Shown here one piece after another: positions 22,573 through 33,264 of a DNA stretch of 64,000 bases; within the stretch, counting starts at the first letter, position 1, and each line of letters starts with the position of its first letter. The stretch comes from Acanthosepion pharaonis. Lineage: Eukaryota > Mollusca > Cephalopoda > Sepiida > Sepiidae. The stretch lies in assembly GCA_903632075.3 (NCBI GenBank), contig CAHIKZ030000585.1:932501-996500 (forward strand). Reading direction: 5' to 3'. The notes beneath the pieces were generated by a model, which saw only the letters and a program-made list of their open reading frames with translations, did no database searches and had not been told where the DNA came from. A program made the position numbers and the translations under genes.

Positions 22573-22712
22573 GGGGGACCTCGAGGTGGTGTAATGGTTA
22601 ACAAGCTTGTCTCGCTAGAATGAATTACGACTGAGTAATGAGTTCGATCCTCACTGGGTGCCCGTACTTTAGGGCCTTGTGCCACATCTAAGCTACGCTT
22701 GGAAAATCAACA
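22573..22712 (+). mobile_element. SINE-B copy
   Basis: GTGTAATGGTTAACAAGCTT, B box GAGTTCGATCC, and tail GGCCTTGTGCCACATCTAAG with GCTTGGAAAATC. This is one of the least diverged copies. Confidence 0.9.
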
Positions 22713-23077
22713 TAAGGTCTTCCTGTCCTTGGTTTGTTTTCGAGGCTGGTTGTATCTTTCTTGCAACATCAAAACGAGTTTTGTGTCGCACGTTCTTTGA
22801 TAGTTCCTGGGCTTGCCACATCATTAATTTCTTTTGCCGCGGCCCTTGCTATCGGTCTGTTTTCCACAGGTAGTGTGAAATGGCTCTAATTGCAATGTTT
22901 TCACCACTCATTACCAAAGCTGTTACATAAAGAATAAATAATGTTTATATATTATATATGAAGATAAAGAATAAAAAAAATTCAGCAACGATTGGACAAC
23001 AAGTTGTATCAAATTAATGACATAACATGGAGATGCAACTTGACAAAAATCATTAGTGAAAATCCTAAAAGATTGAC

Positions 23078-23081
<4 letters not shown>
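22713..23081. other. No recognisable feature
   Basis: Unassigned spacer before the large TA/TG block. Confidence 0.4.
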
Positions 23082-23390
<309 letters not shown>

Positions 23391-23845
23391 TTTAGGAAGT
23401 ATATCTTCATTCAAGCATGTTTGGTTGAATGATCGAGACATATGCCTATTATTTCTTATTTATTTTGTAAATGCGAATGAAATGTGCTCTGTTTATTTAA
23501 ACATTAGCATTAATAAGGGAGGTAAATTAATTTATATTTTTAAAAGTATTTTCAACAGAGCGCGTTTCATACTTTTAAAAAAAAAAAAATCACACCTATC
23601 TATTACATAAGTTTTTGTTTTAGTAATTCATACCCAAAGATCATCTTGGTTGAAATTGAAAGTACTTGGGTAAAAATAAAAGGAATGGGAAAATCTGCGG
23701 TTCCTTCCTTAATATGTTTAATTTCAACACTAAAAAATTAATCTGTGAATTGGAAACGATTAAAATTAAAATAAATAGACATTATATTAGAGTATGTCTA
23801 ATGGTTCTTCGCGTGTTGATTTTTGAACATTTTGACGTACACACC
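23391..23845. other. Unassigned; probably downstream part of the Penelope element
   Basis: AT-rich. No motif is recognised, but it directly follows the Penelope-like region on the minus strand. Confidence 0.3.
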
Positions 23846-24228
23846 GTTTGTTTTAGACAAACATTGGTTACATTCTTTAAGAATGGATTCTGTAAAGTTT
23901 GGAGATGTAATATAATGTTTTTGACGAGTGTTTATAGTTGCTAATATTGTTATTAGTAGTGCCTCGAAGTACTTTCTACGTAAGGAATTACGTTCATTTT
24001 TAAATAGGGTGGTATTAGTAAAATCAAGTTATGGACAGTTTTCTTCCTGTGTATTACGAAAAAGTTTGAATGGTTGTCTAAACGTAAATCTCTTTTGTGT
24101 TCGTAGATACAGGCTTTTAGATCACATAAATAACTCACCAGTATAAACTCTTTTCCACTGTAAACAATTTTTTTTGATAAGCACCGGCATAAGAATTGGT
24201 CTTGGTCTTTCTTTGGGAGAATTTTTAA
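23846..24228 (-). pseudogene. Penelope-like GIY-YIG region, downstream duplicate
   Basis: The minus strand reads KNCLQWKRVYTGELF, then in frame-shifted form SYLCDLKACIYEHKRDLRL, and later a TFDFTNATL-equivalent. These match the second copy just upstream block for block. At the nucleotide level GTTTGTTTTAGACAAACA and TATTGTTATTAGTAGT occur once in each copy, with a period of about 383 bases. The GIY motif is retained only as VYTGE; stops interrupt it. Confidence 0.72.
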
Positions 24229-24600
24229 CGTTTGTTTTAGACAAACATACGTTAGATTCTTTAAGAATACATTCAATAAAGGTTGTTGATGTAATATAAT
24301 GTATTTGACGAGTGTTTATAATTGGTGATATTGTTATTAGTAGTCTTTCGAAGTAATTTCTGTTTAAAAAACTGTTCTTTTTTAATTAGGGTAGCATTAG
24401 TAAAATCAAAGGTATGGCCAATTTTGTTCCTGTGTATTACAAGAGACTTTGAATCGTAAAATCTCTTTTGTGCTCACAAATAGGAGCTTTGAGATCACGT
24501 GATACCTCTACGATGTAAACGTTTTTACTTTGTAAACAATTTATTTGATAAGTACCGGCATTTGAGTTGGTGTTGAAATATTTTTTTCCTTCTTAAATAT
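24229..24600 (-). pseudogene. Penelope-like element, GIY-YIG endonuclease region
   Basis: The minus strand gives INCLQSKNVYIVEVSRDL, KAPICEHKRDF, a stop, GHTFDFTNATLIKKEQFF and later TINTRQIHYITSTTF. (V/I)YIG-E-S-DL-RI-EHKRD followed by GH-FDF is the GIY-YIG endonuclease that sits C-terminal to the reverse transcriptase in Penelope-like elements. Here YIGE has become YIVE and the frame is closed. Upstream (24600-24720) PIPKTIEDIFKKEKN fits the linker after the reverse transcriptase, but no polymerase motif remains. Confidence 0.75.
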
Positions 24601-24916
24601 ATCTTCGATCGTCTTGGGTATAGGGTTAAAGATTTAAGTAGTAGGGATAAATAATTTATTTTCAGATTTAGTAGAAAGAGTATTAGAGGGTAGGATTATG
24701 ATGGTGGATTTTGTAAGCTCGTTTTCTAGAGTTGAGGATGAAATGGCGTGGGTAGTGATCAAGTTTAAATGTCTCTCTTCTTCCCTTGGTTATTCAGAGC
24801 TACATATCCAAAAGGCTCTAAGTTAGAACCATATGACTACTCCTGATTTTATTAAGGTAGATAACAATAGAATTAAAATGAAAGAAATGTGACATGAAAG
24901 AAATAGATACACACAC

Positions 24917-24925
<9 letters not shown>
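24600..24925. other. Possible Penelope linker and unassigned sequence
   Basis: Minus-strand frames continue from the Penelope region for about 40 codons and then lose similarity. Confidence 0.3.

Positions 24926-24930
<5 letters not shown>

Positions 24931-24959
<29 letters not shown>
24931..24959. repeat. (TA)n microsatellite at a SINE 3' end
   Basis: About 14 TA units adjoining the 3' end of a minus-strand SINE-C copy; ACAT repeats precede it. Confidence 0.95.
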
Positions 24960-24963
<4 letters not shown>

Positions 24964-25175
24964 CGTCCCATTGCATCAAGCCGGGATCGAAAACCGACCG
25001 ATTTGGCTATTGGGAGCATATATATTGTCATCGGGAGCATATATATCGTCATCCACAGACAGACTGTTTCGCTGTATCACAGCTCTTCAGTGTGGCTAGA
25101 CGTCCGATTGCTTCAAGCCGGGACGAAACCATCAGTCAGAGATCCTACCCCTAGGCTATCGTCGCACGGCAAAGA
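24960..25175 (-). mobile_element. SINE-C, minus strand, with internal duplication
   Basis: On the minus strand: A box TAGCCTAGGGGTAGGATC, B box GGTTTCGTCCCGGC, then CTTGAAGCAATCGGACGTCT and AAACAGTCTGTCTG. The phrase GGGAGCATATATAT is duplicated at 25013 and 25036. A second head-like CCGGGATCGAAAACCG lies at 24981, so two partial copies are fused. Confidence 0.78.
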
Positions 25176-26560
25176 GAAAGGGAAATTTAAACATTTTCTA
25201 TACGAAATAAGTCAGTGGCCCGGAGAGCTCAATTCAGTTGAAGGACAATGCGTTATATATCTGTGTGCGTATGTATACATAAATAGATATTGTTGTAAAA
25301 AAAATTACTGTTCTGTTATTGGCAGTCTTTTTTTATCACAAAATCTAGTCAGGTTCGTCAAATTCACTTACGCGCAAATACACTTTGGAAAGGTATAAAT
25401 CAGTCCTCCACGATATGGGTTAAATAGTACGATTGGTATCATGAAAAATCATTGTGAAAGAAAAAAATACACTGATAAAAAATATAATAATTCTTGCAAT
25501 TTAAAATATGTTTCGGTTCTAAATAATCCACAAGCGTTTGATAAACCATAAAAAACAAATCAATCTACTGAGTACGAGTCTTTGCTACTGAACCCAATGA
25601 TTAGAATTACAATTATTCCACAACCATTAAAGATTAGAGCATTGGTTTATGAATTGTGTGTCAGAGAAAGTGAAAGTTCAATCCCTGCATCGTGTAGTAC
25701 AGAATCTCTTCAGTGGCCAGCAATAACTGAGCAAGATGAAAAATAACGAAATAGCCCTAGTTATAGACAACGGAACGAAAACTATCTACGTTGATTGTCA
25801 GAGTTCAATTATGAAATCTGACTTCAAACGCCAACTTTATAATAGCCAACTTAGGCAATATTTTGAGTGGATTTGTATCTTCAAGTGAGGTCAGAACAGT
25901 GCTAAGATCTTCTTGCTGCTTCTGAAGATAAGCCACGTCTCTGTGTTGTAGATTGTTTTCAAATTCACCATTCGAATACTTAGTGTTGATCCTGAAACTT
26001 TAGTGGTTTTTTAAATGCTTCGTTTATGTTATATTTTCAATAAATATTGAAATAAATAGAATGTTTTTAGTTGCCATTACGATTTTTCCATTCCTGTATT
26101 AGACGCCGTGTATCAGTTATTTACGTTAAAAACAACGAAAACAACCCGTTTTGATGACAAGACCTCATATACGAGATAACTCGTGGTTGCCGTCATAATG
26201 AAAACAGCTAACCACGAGAAAATCCGTGGTTGGCAATCAATGTGTGAAATTAAACTTTCATTTCGAAATTTCCTGATTTTCAGGAAAATAGTAGGTAAGG
26301 GAAGAACGAAATAGAAAAAATATGAGTGACACGTTTCGTTTCGATAAAGAACTTCTTCAGGCTAATAGAAATAGAGGAATAGAGAGTGTTATGGAGTGGT
26401 TTCACAGTGGAGGCTTGTATTCGTACTAAGTCGGTCCTAAAATAGGTTCGACGTACAAAACGTTAGGAACTTGATATAATAGGTAATGACGCAGAGAAAT
26501 CTAGTTGTGGTCGCTGATACTTTTAGTATCCGACTAACGGTCGTCCGGCATCGACTGACT
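25176..26560. other. Mostly unassigned, with two SINE scraps
   Basis: 25345-25410 carries the SINE-A block TCACTTACGCGCAAATACAC and GGAAAGGTATAAATC. 25620-25710 has a B-box-like GAAAGTTCAATCCCTGC. 26150-26240 contains an inverted pair of ACTCGTGGTT and AACCACGAG phrases. No gene is supported. Confidence 0.4.
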
Positions 26561-26585
26561 GCCCGACTCACTGAGCGACGGTATT

Positions 26586-26800
26586 TAGTCACCCCCCCAC
26601 AAGGGCATCATGTGGCACAAGGCCGGTTTAACGTGGGATCTCCGAGCCCGTGGGATCGGCCAAAAATATGCCCTTTGAACCCGTATAAACGGGTTTAGGG
26701 TCGGTTTACCTCCCCGAAAGAGACTCCGCCCTTCGGCGTAGCCTCCTTCGGGTTCCTCCCGGCCCGAAGGCAGAGAGTTCAACCGATCACCCGTTCGTCC
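26586..26800 (-). mobile_element. SINE-G (hairpin SINE), minus strand
   Basis: On the minus strand: CCGAAGGAGGCTACGCCGAA, the AACCCGTTTATACGGGTT palindrome, the GGCCTTGTGCCACATGATG tail and the G-run end. Bases near 26563-26585 (CGACTCACTGAGCGACGGTA) recur at 26821-26841 (CGACCCACTGAGCGACGGTA) to its right, which is a probable target-site duplication of about 20 bases. Confidence 0.85.
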
Positions 26801-26837
26801 GACTTCAGACTGAACTCAGACCGACCCACTGAGCGAC

Positions 26838-28824
26838 GGTATATTTATTGTATCGAAAAATACAATTGTGGCACATGGCCTGAAGAGGGGAGGGGTTGAG
26901 GCTGGTCTTCACTGACTATCCTATACTAACTAGCTAATCCGATTCACGACCCATTCACTCATTACAATTTGCCCATTCACCACAAGAACTCATCCATCAC
27001 CAATCAATCCTCCTTACACCATAATACCACATCCTCACAGGGGGGGGGGCTACAAAACGCGCCCCATGCCATAAAAATTTAATGATAATAAATAATACAT
27101 AAAAATCTCATAATGAAGGATGAGAGTGGAGGGAGTTAAACCAAATAATAAACTTAAATATTAACATAAATCAAATTAAATATGACAGATGTTTGTAGGG
27201 TCCGTCGAACACTCAAAAACAAAGAGGCCGCTGTATTCTGTCCATGGGACAAAATCAAGAAGCTCTCTCGCTAAGGGAGTGGGAATAGGATAAAAAATCG
27301 TACGGGCATGGGAGAATATAACGCTGACCCAGGGGGAGGGGCAAAAACAACCTGGGGAGGTTGGGAATCTCAAACTGGATCATAACCAAAGAAGCAGCCA
27401 GGAACAGACCGGGAACAACACTTATTCACATTAACTAGGTACCCAAAAGCTTGTCTAACCTAACCAGGGGGGAGGGCTCCACATGAAACCACCCCGATGT
27501 GACGTAGGCTTGACCTAAAAGAGAAAATCAAGGCTAGCCCCGTTCAAACGAACCAAGCTCGCCTCAGTCACCCACCTTTCGCTGAAGACTGTCGAATGCA
27601 AGCGTTTTCTATCAGTTCTTATCTTCATCTTGAGCTGATGCTCAAAGAATCGGATCAGATCCTGATAAGAAAGACGGTTGCCTTGCAAGACTTCCTCCTG
27701 TCGCGTCGTCCAAATCACCATTCGAGCCGTGGCTAGCAGCGTCAGAAACACCATCCGTTTCACCCCGGAATACGGGGGCGACACATTGTCACACGCGTAT
27801 GCGCGATCAACTCGCCGACATGGTCCCATAGAGGGCGGACCCGGGGACAATGGTAGAAGGCGTGCGAAGCCGTTCCTTCTAAACCAAGGTCACACCGTTC
27901 ACAGTTCACCGTCTGGCAAGCCCCATATGAAGACCTTGTCATTGAGAGGCGAAAACTCAAGGGTTACTGAGAAAATCCGCCGCTGACGCCCTAGACCCTA
28001 GAAGAAGAGCGCATCTCCTCTTCCGACAACTCGAAATCCTCACGTAACGAATCCTTCGCGACTCCCTTCACTAACAAACGATAGAAAACCTTCCTAGGCC
28101 GAGAAAGGTCACTGGACCGAGGGACAGCCCGCAAGGCCGACACTCGCGAAGGAAAACCGATTGATCCCGGAATTTACGATGGCGCTCAACCCACGAGATC
28201 GGAGGACTGATAGTAAGGCAAGGGAACGCAGCCCTCACAGTCCCCTCAATAATCGGATCTCCACCTGTCAACGCGCGGCGTAGGAAAGCCAACCTCGAGG
28301 CACGCCAATAGCTTACCAAGTGTGGCATTCCCCCCATTACACGGACGTTGAGCACAGACTCGTCTATCGACCCGATTCCCGCGTCACCTCCACAAAGTGG
28401 AGGCTAGCGAGCGCTCGAGCGCCTTCCGATGCCCCTTACAGAGAGGAAGTACGAACAATCGATAAAGGACAAGAGGGAAAATGTATGTAGCACACACCTC
28501 CGCCCTGCCCTTCACGGACAAATTCCGTCGGTGCCAAGTCCGACCGGCAGCATCGACCATTGCTCGTACTTCAGACCAATTTTTCTCCAGCTGGAGGTCG
28601 GGTCTAAACCACACTCCAATAATGCGGACAGGACCGTCCGTCCAACCGAAGCGGCCCAGAAGATCGACGCCCTTCCAGGCATCTTGCCGCAAGCCGGACG
28701 ACTTGTCGCGGTTGATCTTGGCCCCTGTCACCTTTTCGTACCGATCAAGCGCTTTCAGTACCGCCTCAATGTCGCTGCGGGACGACACGAAAGCAGATAC
28801 GTCATCGGCGTACGCAGAAACCCA
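26838..28824 (-). mobile_element. Tx1/L1-like LINE, 5'-truncated insertion
   Basis: ACCCACTGAGCGAC occurs at 26824-26837 and again at 28825-28838, a 14-base target-site duplication that brackets the copy exactly. On the minus strand the element starts within ORF2 just ahead of the YADD box and ends in a ~680-base 3' UTR. The 3' terminus contains GGCCATGTGCCACAATTG and TATTTTTCGATAC. Length is about 1,990 bases, so most of the element, including ORF1 and the endonuclease, is absent. It lies immediately beside the SINE-G copy, whose own flank provided the target. Confidence 0.88.
27515..28824 (-). pseudogene. Tx1/L1-like ORF2: C-terminal half of reverse transcriptase and zinc knuckle
   Basis: The first block (28830-28384) reads SAYADDVSAFVSSRSDIEAV, TGAKINRDKSSGLR, RIIGVWFRPDLQLEKNW, NLSVKGRAEVCATYIFPLVL and YRLFVLPL. 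This is the polymerase catalytic YADD motif with the thumb. The next frame (28355-28071) has GGMPHLVSYWRASRLAFLRR. A further frame (27960-27760) has CERCDLGLEGTASHAFYHC, the CxxC...HxxxxC zinc-binding end domain. The last (27850-27515) has FFEHQLKMKIRTDRKRL and RWVTEASLVRLNGASL. YADD and the zinc ligands are intact, but at least three frameshifts separate the blocks. This is the layout of the Tx1-like LINE family. Confidence 0.9.
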
Positions 28825-28839
28825 ACCCACTGAGCGACT

Positions 28840-29442
28840 GACTTATTATTCTTACTACTCCTACATATTATAGGTGGGAGAGTCTATTAACTATAGAATA
28901 GGTGTGTTCCACTATAACAGGGAGAAACAAATTAACCAAAACGCTTCCTTCATTCCTTCTTTTCTCTTTCTTTTCTTCGGTGCCTTCTTTCTTTTTCTCC
29001 CTTTCTAATGTCTCTTTTGCATTTTTTTTATTTCCCTTATCTTCAACTCTGTCTCTTTTTTTTGTTTTTAATTTTTATTTCCATTTTGCCATGACTTAGT
29101 CTATAGCTTCTTCCAAATATTTTACTCAATTCTATCTTTATTGACGATATCCAGCTCTTTTCTTTTCTTCTTTTTTTTTATACCATCCTTCAAATATTCT
29201 CCAATAAATTAATCCATTGATTCTCTTCGACTATTTCAGTTCCTGGCAATGAGTATCACAGATTATCAGAATTAACGTATTTCGTCTTTTTCTCTTTGAA
29301 TCCTTTTCTCATCTAAATTTTTATTCAGTCTTTTTCTTCCCAAATTTATTTATTAAATTCCACTTTCTTCTCATTTGTTCATTGTCATAATATTCCTTTT
29401 TTCAATCTTCTTTTTCTTTCTATTTTACTCATTTCCTTTTCC
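28840..29442. other. T-rich polypyrimidine stretch
   Basis: Repeated TTCTTT and TTTCTC phrases without a gene or clear period. Confidence 0.6.
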
Positions 29443-29962
29443 GTCCTGGGTAAGACGATAAACTATATCCAGCAGCAAGGCCTTTGATCAGGAGGTTTTG
29501 AAAAGCATGGAACCCCCTCTTAATCGCTGGTGTTCCCAGGTCCACCCTGACCCTGGGTGGTAGCGCCCGTTAGGGTCCCAGCTATGAGCAAATAGTTAAC
29601 CCACAAACTGAGGTCAAAACACTAGCAAAGTGTAAAAATAGGTTTTAATAAGAGCCATACATTTTTGTAAAATATTATTACAACCATGAATTTTTTAAGA
29701 AAAAATATTATTACCAGCCATGAAATTGAGAAGAAAAAATATTATTACCAGCCATGAAATTGAGAAGAAAAAATATTATCAGCCATGAATTTTTGAAGAA
29801 TGCATTATTACCAGCAATACATTTTTTCGGAATAAATATTATCAGCAATACATTTTTGAAAAATATTATCAGCAATAAAAATCTTGTGGTCATTAAATAA
29901 CCCATTGAGGTTGATATGCCGTAACCGATTGATCCTGATAAACAAAACAAACCAAACCAAAT
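29443..29962 (-). mobile_element. Repeat F, copy 1 (minus), unknown family
   Basis: Three copies in the window (also 34714 and 47466) share one end, GTTTTACGGYATATCAACC then TCAATGGGT, and a middle of short tandem units built on TTTCTGGTAATAAT. They also share the other end, with CATAGCTGGGACCCTAACAG, GTGCTACCA, GGTGGACCTGG and ACACCAGCAATTAAG. Here the inner unit, about 30 bases, is repeated about eight times. No coding sequence and no pol III boxes are seen. Confidence 0.75.
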
Positions 29963-30440
29963 TTATCATTTCTTTTTTCATTTGCTTTTTATTCGTTAAT
30001 TTATTTTTCATTCGTTCATTATTCTTCTTTGTTATTTTAATTAATTCCACCTTCTTTATAACATCCGTGTTTCATTCGTACATTATTCCTCTCTTGAATT
30101 ATTTGTTTAATTAATTCATTTTCTTCATACTCGTCTTCTTTCATTCGAATTTTTTTGTTCGCTTGAATTACTTTTATTAAAATCTTTTTTCTACCTAATT
30201 TGTACACATATTTTACATTTGTAATCAGGCTCTTGTTTTTCCTCTTGTATTGTTTTATTCAGTGTATAGTTCTTTTCATTTCATTGATCTTTTAGACGTT
30301 TTTTTTTTTTTTTTTTTTCCTTAATCATTCGTTCCTCAAAAATATTACTTCTACGTTTCTTCGCTTTAAAAAAAATAAATTTCATTCTGTTTTTTTTTTC
30401 TTTTTTCAAACGTCGTTATTTTTTGTTGCTATTTTCTAAA
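29963..30440. other. T-rich non-coding stretch
   Basis: Runs of T, including about 20 T at 30299-30318, with TTCATTCGTTCATT-type phrases. No gene. Confidence 0.6.
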
Positions 30441-31150
30441 AAACGAGGTTCACCCTTCACAAGGCCCGAGGGTTACTAGAAGTAGAGGGTTACGTTTGGA
30501 GGCTATTTGTGTGTATAGGATTGGAAGATAATGGTTAAACCTAGCCTTGAACAGGTTAAGATTGTAGTAACCGGGGAAACATCCTGTTAGGAGTCGGTTC
30601 CATAGAGCAGTGGTTTCGCGGGAAGAAGCTGCTTGTGTGGAACTTACTTTTCACCGATGGAATACGGAGGGGATGTGCGCGGTTTGCTACTGTGTAAGTG
30701 GCATGGCGTGTCCGGCGGGACCAGGGAAGGTAGTTCGTACGAGTACTTCCTGGGGAAGTAGCTGTACAACTGTGAGAGGCTTGCCACATCCCGCCTGTGG
30801 GAGAGAGGTTAAAGGGTGGAGAATAATTCGTCACCCACAAGTACTTGAGGACGCTTTTGAATTCTATCAAGCTAGAGAGTAAAGTTTGAGTAGCTCTCGC
30901 CCAAGTACGACAACAGTACTCCATTTTTTGGGCCTGATTTAGCTCTTGTAAAGGTATAGGTTAGGATCAGGTACTTACTAGAGAGGTATAGAAGAGCCGA
31001 CCTTTTTACCTGCATCCTTAGCAATGGATCGTATGTTCGAGTTCCACTTGAGGTCGGGTGTGAGTTGTAGGCCCAACAGTCTTTCAGGGCACGGTGCTTC
31101 CACGAGAGGACCCCCGTTCATACAGATTGTAGTTCAGGGGTCAGATTTTA
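30440..31150 (-). pseudogene. Jockey-like LINE (subfamily 1), C-terminal third and 3' end
   Basis: Minus-strand frames include MEYCCRTWARATQTLLSSLI, RRTRHATYTVANRAHPLRIP and SVKSKFHTSSFFPR. Just past a frameshift is the remnant of ALWNRLP. The 3' UTR ends GGGCCTTGTGAAGGGTGAAC, the common terminus of subfamily 1. EYC-W relates to the conserved MEYC-W segment after the polymerase domain. This is among the longest subfamily-1 copies here, about 700 bases, still without polymerase motifs. Confidence 0.8.
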
Positions 31151-31324
31151 TTTACAGTAAGCTTCACTGTTTACAAGGCTCAGGAAGCTAGTCGATCTAG
31201 AGGGTTAAGTTAGGAGGTAATTTTTGCGGAAGAGAATGGTTAACTGTTATGGGATCCTACCCATAATAATAATAATGGACTATTCCATACTTAATAAATA
31301 CTGCACCTCAGGAGTAGTCAAAGA

Positions 31325-31563
31325 GTCAGTAGTTCAAGTTTTGAACCGACTGCACGGTTGTACTCTCTTCCTACGGGCGGGAGGAACCCGAAGGAGGCTA
31401 CGCCGAAGGGCGGAGTCTCCTTCGGGGAGGTAAAACCGGCCCAGAACCCGTTTATACGGGTTCAAATGGGCTATTTTTTGGCCGAGCCTAATGGCTCGGG
31501 AATGCCCACGTTAAAAAGGCCTTGTGCCACATGACACCCTCGTGGGGGGGTGACTGAATATCG
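31325..31563 (+). mobile_element. SINE-G tandem unit 1
   Basis: The unit carries three perfect stem-loops: 31389-31396 with 31417-31424 (inner stem 31401-31404/31409-31412), 31444-31450 with 31457-31463, and 31482-31488 with 31493-31499. It ends GGCCTTGTGCCACATGACAC, a G-run and TGACTGAATATCG. The last 13 bases and the following TCAGTAGTTCAAG are repeated at each junction, so the array is a tandem duplication of element plus flank. The tRNA head seen in the copy at 54868 is missing. Confidence 0.88.
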
Positions 31564-31925
31564 TCAGTAGTTCAAGTTTTGAACCGACAGCACGGTTGTA
31601 CTCTCTTCCTAGGGGGCGGGAGGAACCCGAAGGAGGCTACGGGCGGAAGGGCTCGGGAAGTTTATACGGGTTCAAACCTATTTTTTTTGCCGGGCCTAAT
31701 GGCTCGGGAATGCCCACGTTAAAAAAGGCCTTGGCCCAGAACCCGTTTGAATACGGGTTCGAAACGGTTGGGGGAGGAACCCGAAGGAGGCTACGCTGAA
31801 GGGCGGAGTCTCCTTCGGGGGTCGGGAAGAACCCGTTTATACGGGTTCAAAAAAATGGCCGGGAATGCCCACGTTAAAAGGCCTTGTGCCACATGACACC
31901 CTCGTGGGGGGGGTGACTGAATATC
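31564..31925 (+). mobile_element. SINE-G tandem unit 2, itself a fusion of two bodies
   Basis: It opens with the same TCAGTAGTTCAAG, then contains a body with a deleted first hairpin, a second AACCCGTTTGAATACGGGTT, and from about 31769 a second, nearly complete body. The TGACTGAATATCG end follows. Breakpoints fall in the repeated hairpin arms, as expected from slippage or unequal exchange. Confidence 0.82.
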
Positions 31926-32163
31926 GTCAGTAGTCCAAGTTTTGAACCGACAGCACGGTTGTACTCTCTTCCTAGGGGCGGGAGGAACCCGAAGGAGGCT
32001 ACGCCGAAGTGCGGAGTCTCCTTCGGGGAGGTAAACTGGCCCTGAACCCGTTTATACGGGTTCAAATGAGCTATTTTTTGGCCGAGCCTAATGGCTCGGA
32101 AATGCTCACGTTAAAAAGGCCTTGTGCCACATGACACCCTCGTGGGGAGGTGACTGCATATCG
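31926..32163 (+). mobile_element. SINE-G tandem unit 3
   Basis: Almost identical to unit 1 in length and hairpins (AACCCGTTTATACGGGTT at about 32046; GCCGAGCCTAATGGCTCGG about 32081). It ends TGACTGCATATCG with one change. Confidence 0.88.
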
Positions 32164-32439
32164 TCAGTAGTTCAAGTCGAGTCAAGAGTCGAGTCAGAGG
32201 CAGTCCGAAACAGAGTCGCGTTCAGACAATTACTGCAAGACATTGGAATAGTGATACTGGTCGAGAATACATTGTTCTCTCTACTAAACCTGATTGTTTC
32301 ATACTAACACTTCTACTTCTCTGTATATATTCCTGTTTGTAATATATCTTTGTTATTCCATACCTGTGTTCGCGTTCTTCTTTATTGGTTCTACCTTGGA
32401 CAATCACCGTAGTACTAGGAACCGGAATATAACGGAATA

Positions 32440-32515
32440 TATTTTTATGGTAAAATTGTAGTGATCGGGGGAAAATCCTCTTGGGAGTCGCTTCCATAGA
32501 GCAGTTGTTCCCGGA
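32440..32515 (-). pseudogene. Short jockey-like (subfamily 1) scrap
   Basis: GAGTCGCTTCCATAGAGCAG with TTCCCGGAAAGAATCT on the plus strand is the inverse of the SFFPR-TALWNRLP block. Only about 75 bases remain. Confidence 0.6.
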
Positions 32516-32524
32516 AAGAATCTC

Positions 32525-32650
32525 AGAGAGCCAAGTTCCAATTCCAATCGGGTTCATTAAGTTTACTAACGTGCAAATACCTTTGGGAAAGGTATTAACC
32601 CACCGCTTCTATTAACATCTATAGGTTAATTAGTAGGAATTGGATCAGTC
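32525..32650 (+). mobile_element. SINE-A fragment
   Basis: B-box-like AGTTCCAATTCCAATCGG and the TTACTAACGTGCAAATACCT, GGGAAAGGTATTAA blocks of SINE-A. Confidence 0.6.
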
Positions 32651-33264
32651 AATTCATATTATCTCCAAAACGTTCTTACAATCTAAGACTATTCTTTGGC
32701 TTCAAATAACCTACAAACGGTTGATAATCCGTAAAAAAGATCAATATCTGTTCAAGCGTTCTCTACCCGCATTCCTTTTGCTTCTTTTCTGCGACTGACA
32801 GAGAATATTTGAAGTGTTAATGGGTAGAGTTAGTAGTCAGATTCGCATGAATCATAAGCTGTTTCCATTTCGTAAAACGAGTTACCCGTTGCTGTTTTGA
32901 CAATGGACCCATTATGTTCACCGACAATTTTGTTTAAATGTTGTTTTTTTTATTATTATTATTTCAAGTTAATGTAATATTTTGAGAGCGAAGGCAAAAA
33001 GAAAAGAGAGAAAGAATTAATAAACGATGTTTGTCGGTTTGCAGGTACTTAATGCAAGGTAAAGGTTTGATGCATTTTCGACAAATGGAAAACAGAAATA
33101 TTGTTCTCCTTGCAACGGAACTATTTTTATATGCATATAAGCGGCCATTTTAAGTTGTTCTAGTGTAGCGTATAATATTTGTAAATGCTTTTATAATGGA
33201 TAGCAGCAACGATATCGTTTCTAGTTGCTTCTTTTCTTTCTTTTTTTTCTATCTTTTATTCACA
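32651..33264. other. No recognisable feature
   Basis: AT-rich spacer. Confidence 0.45.
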
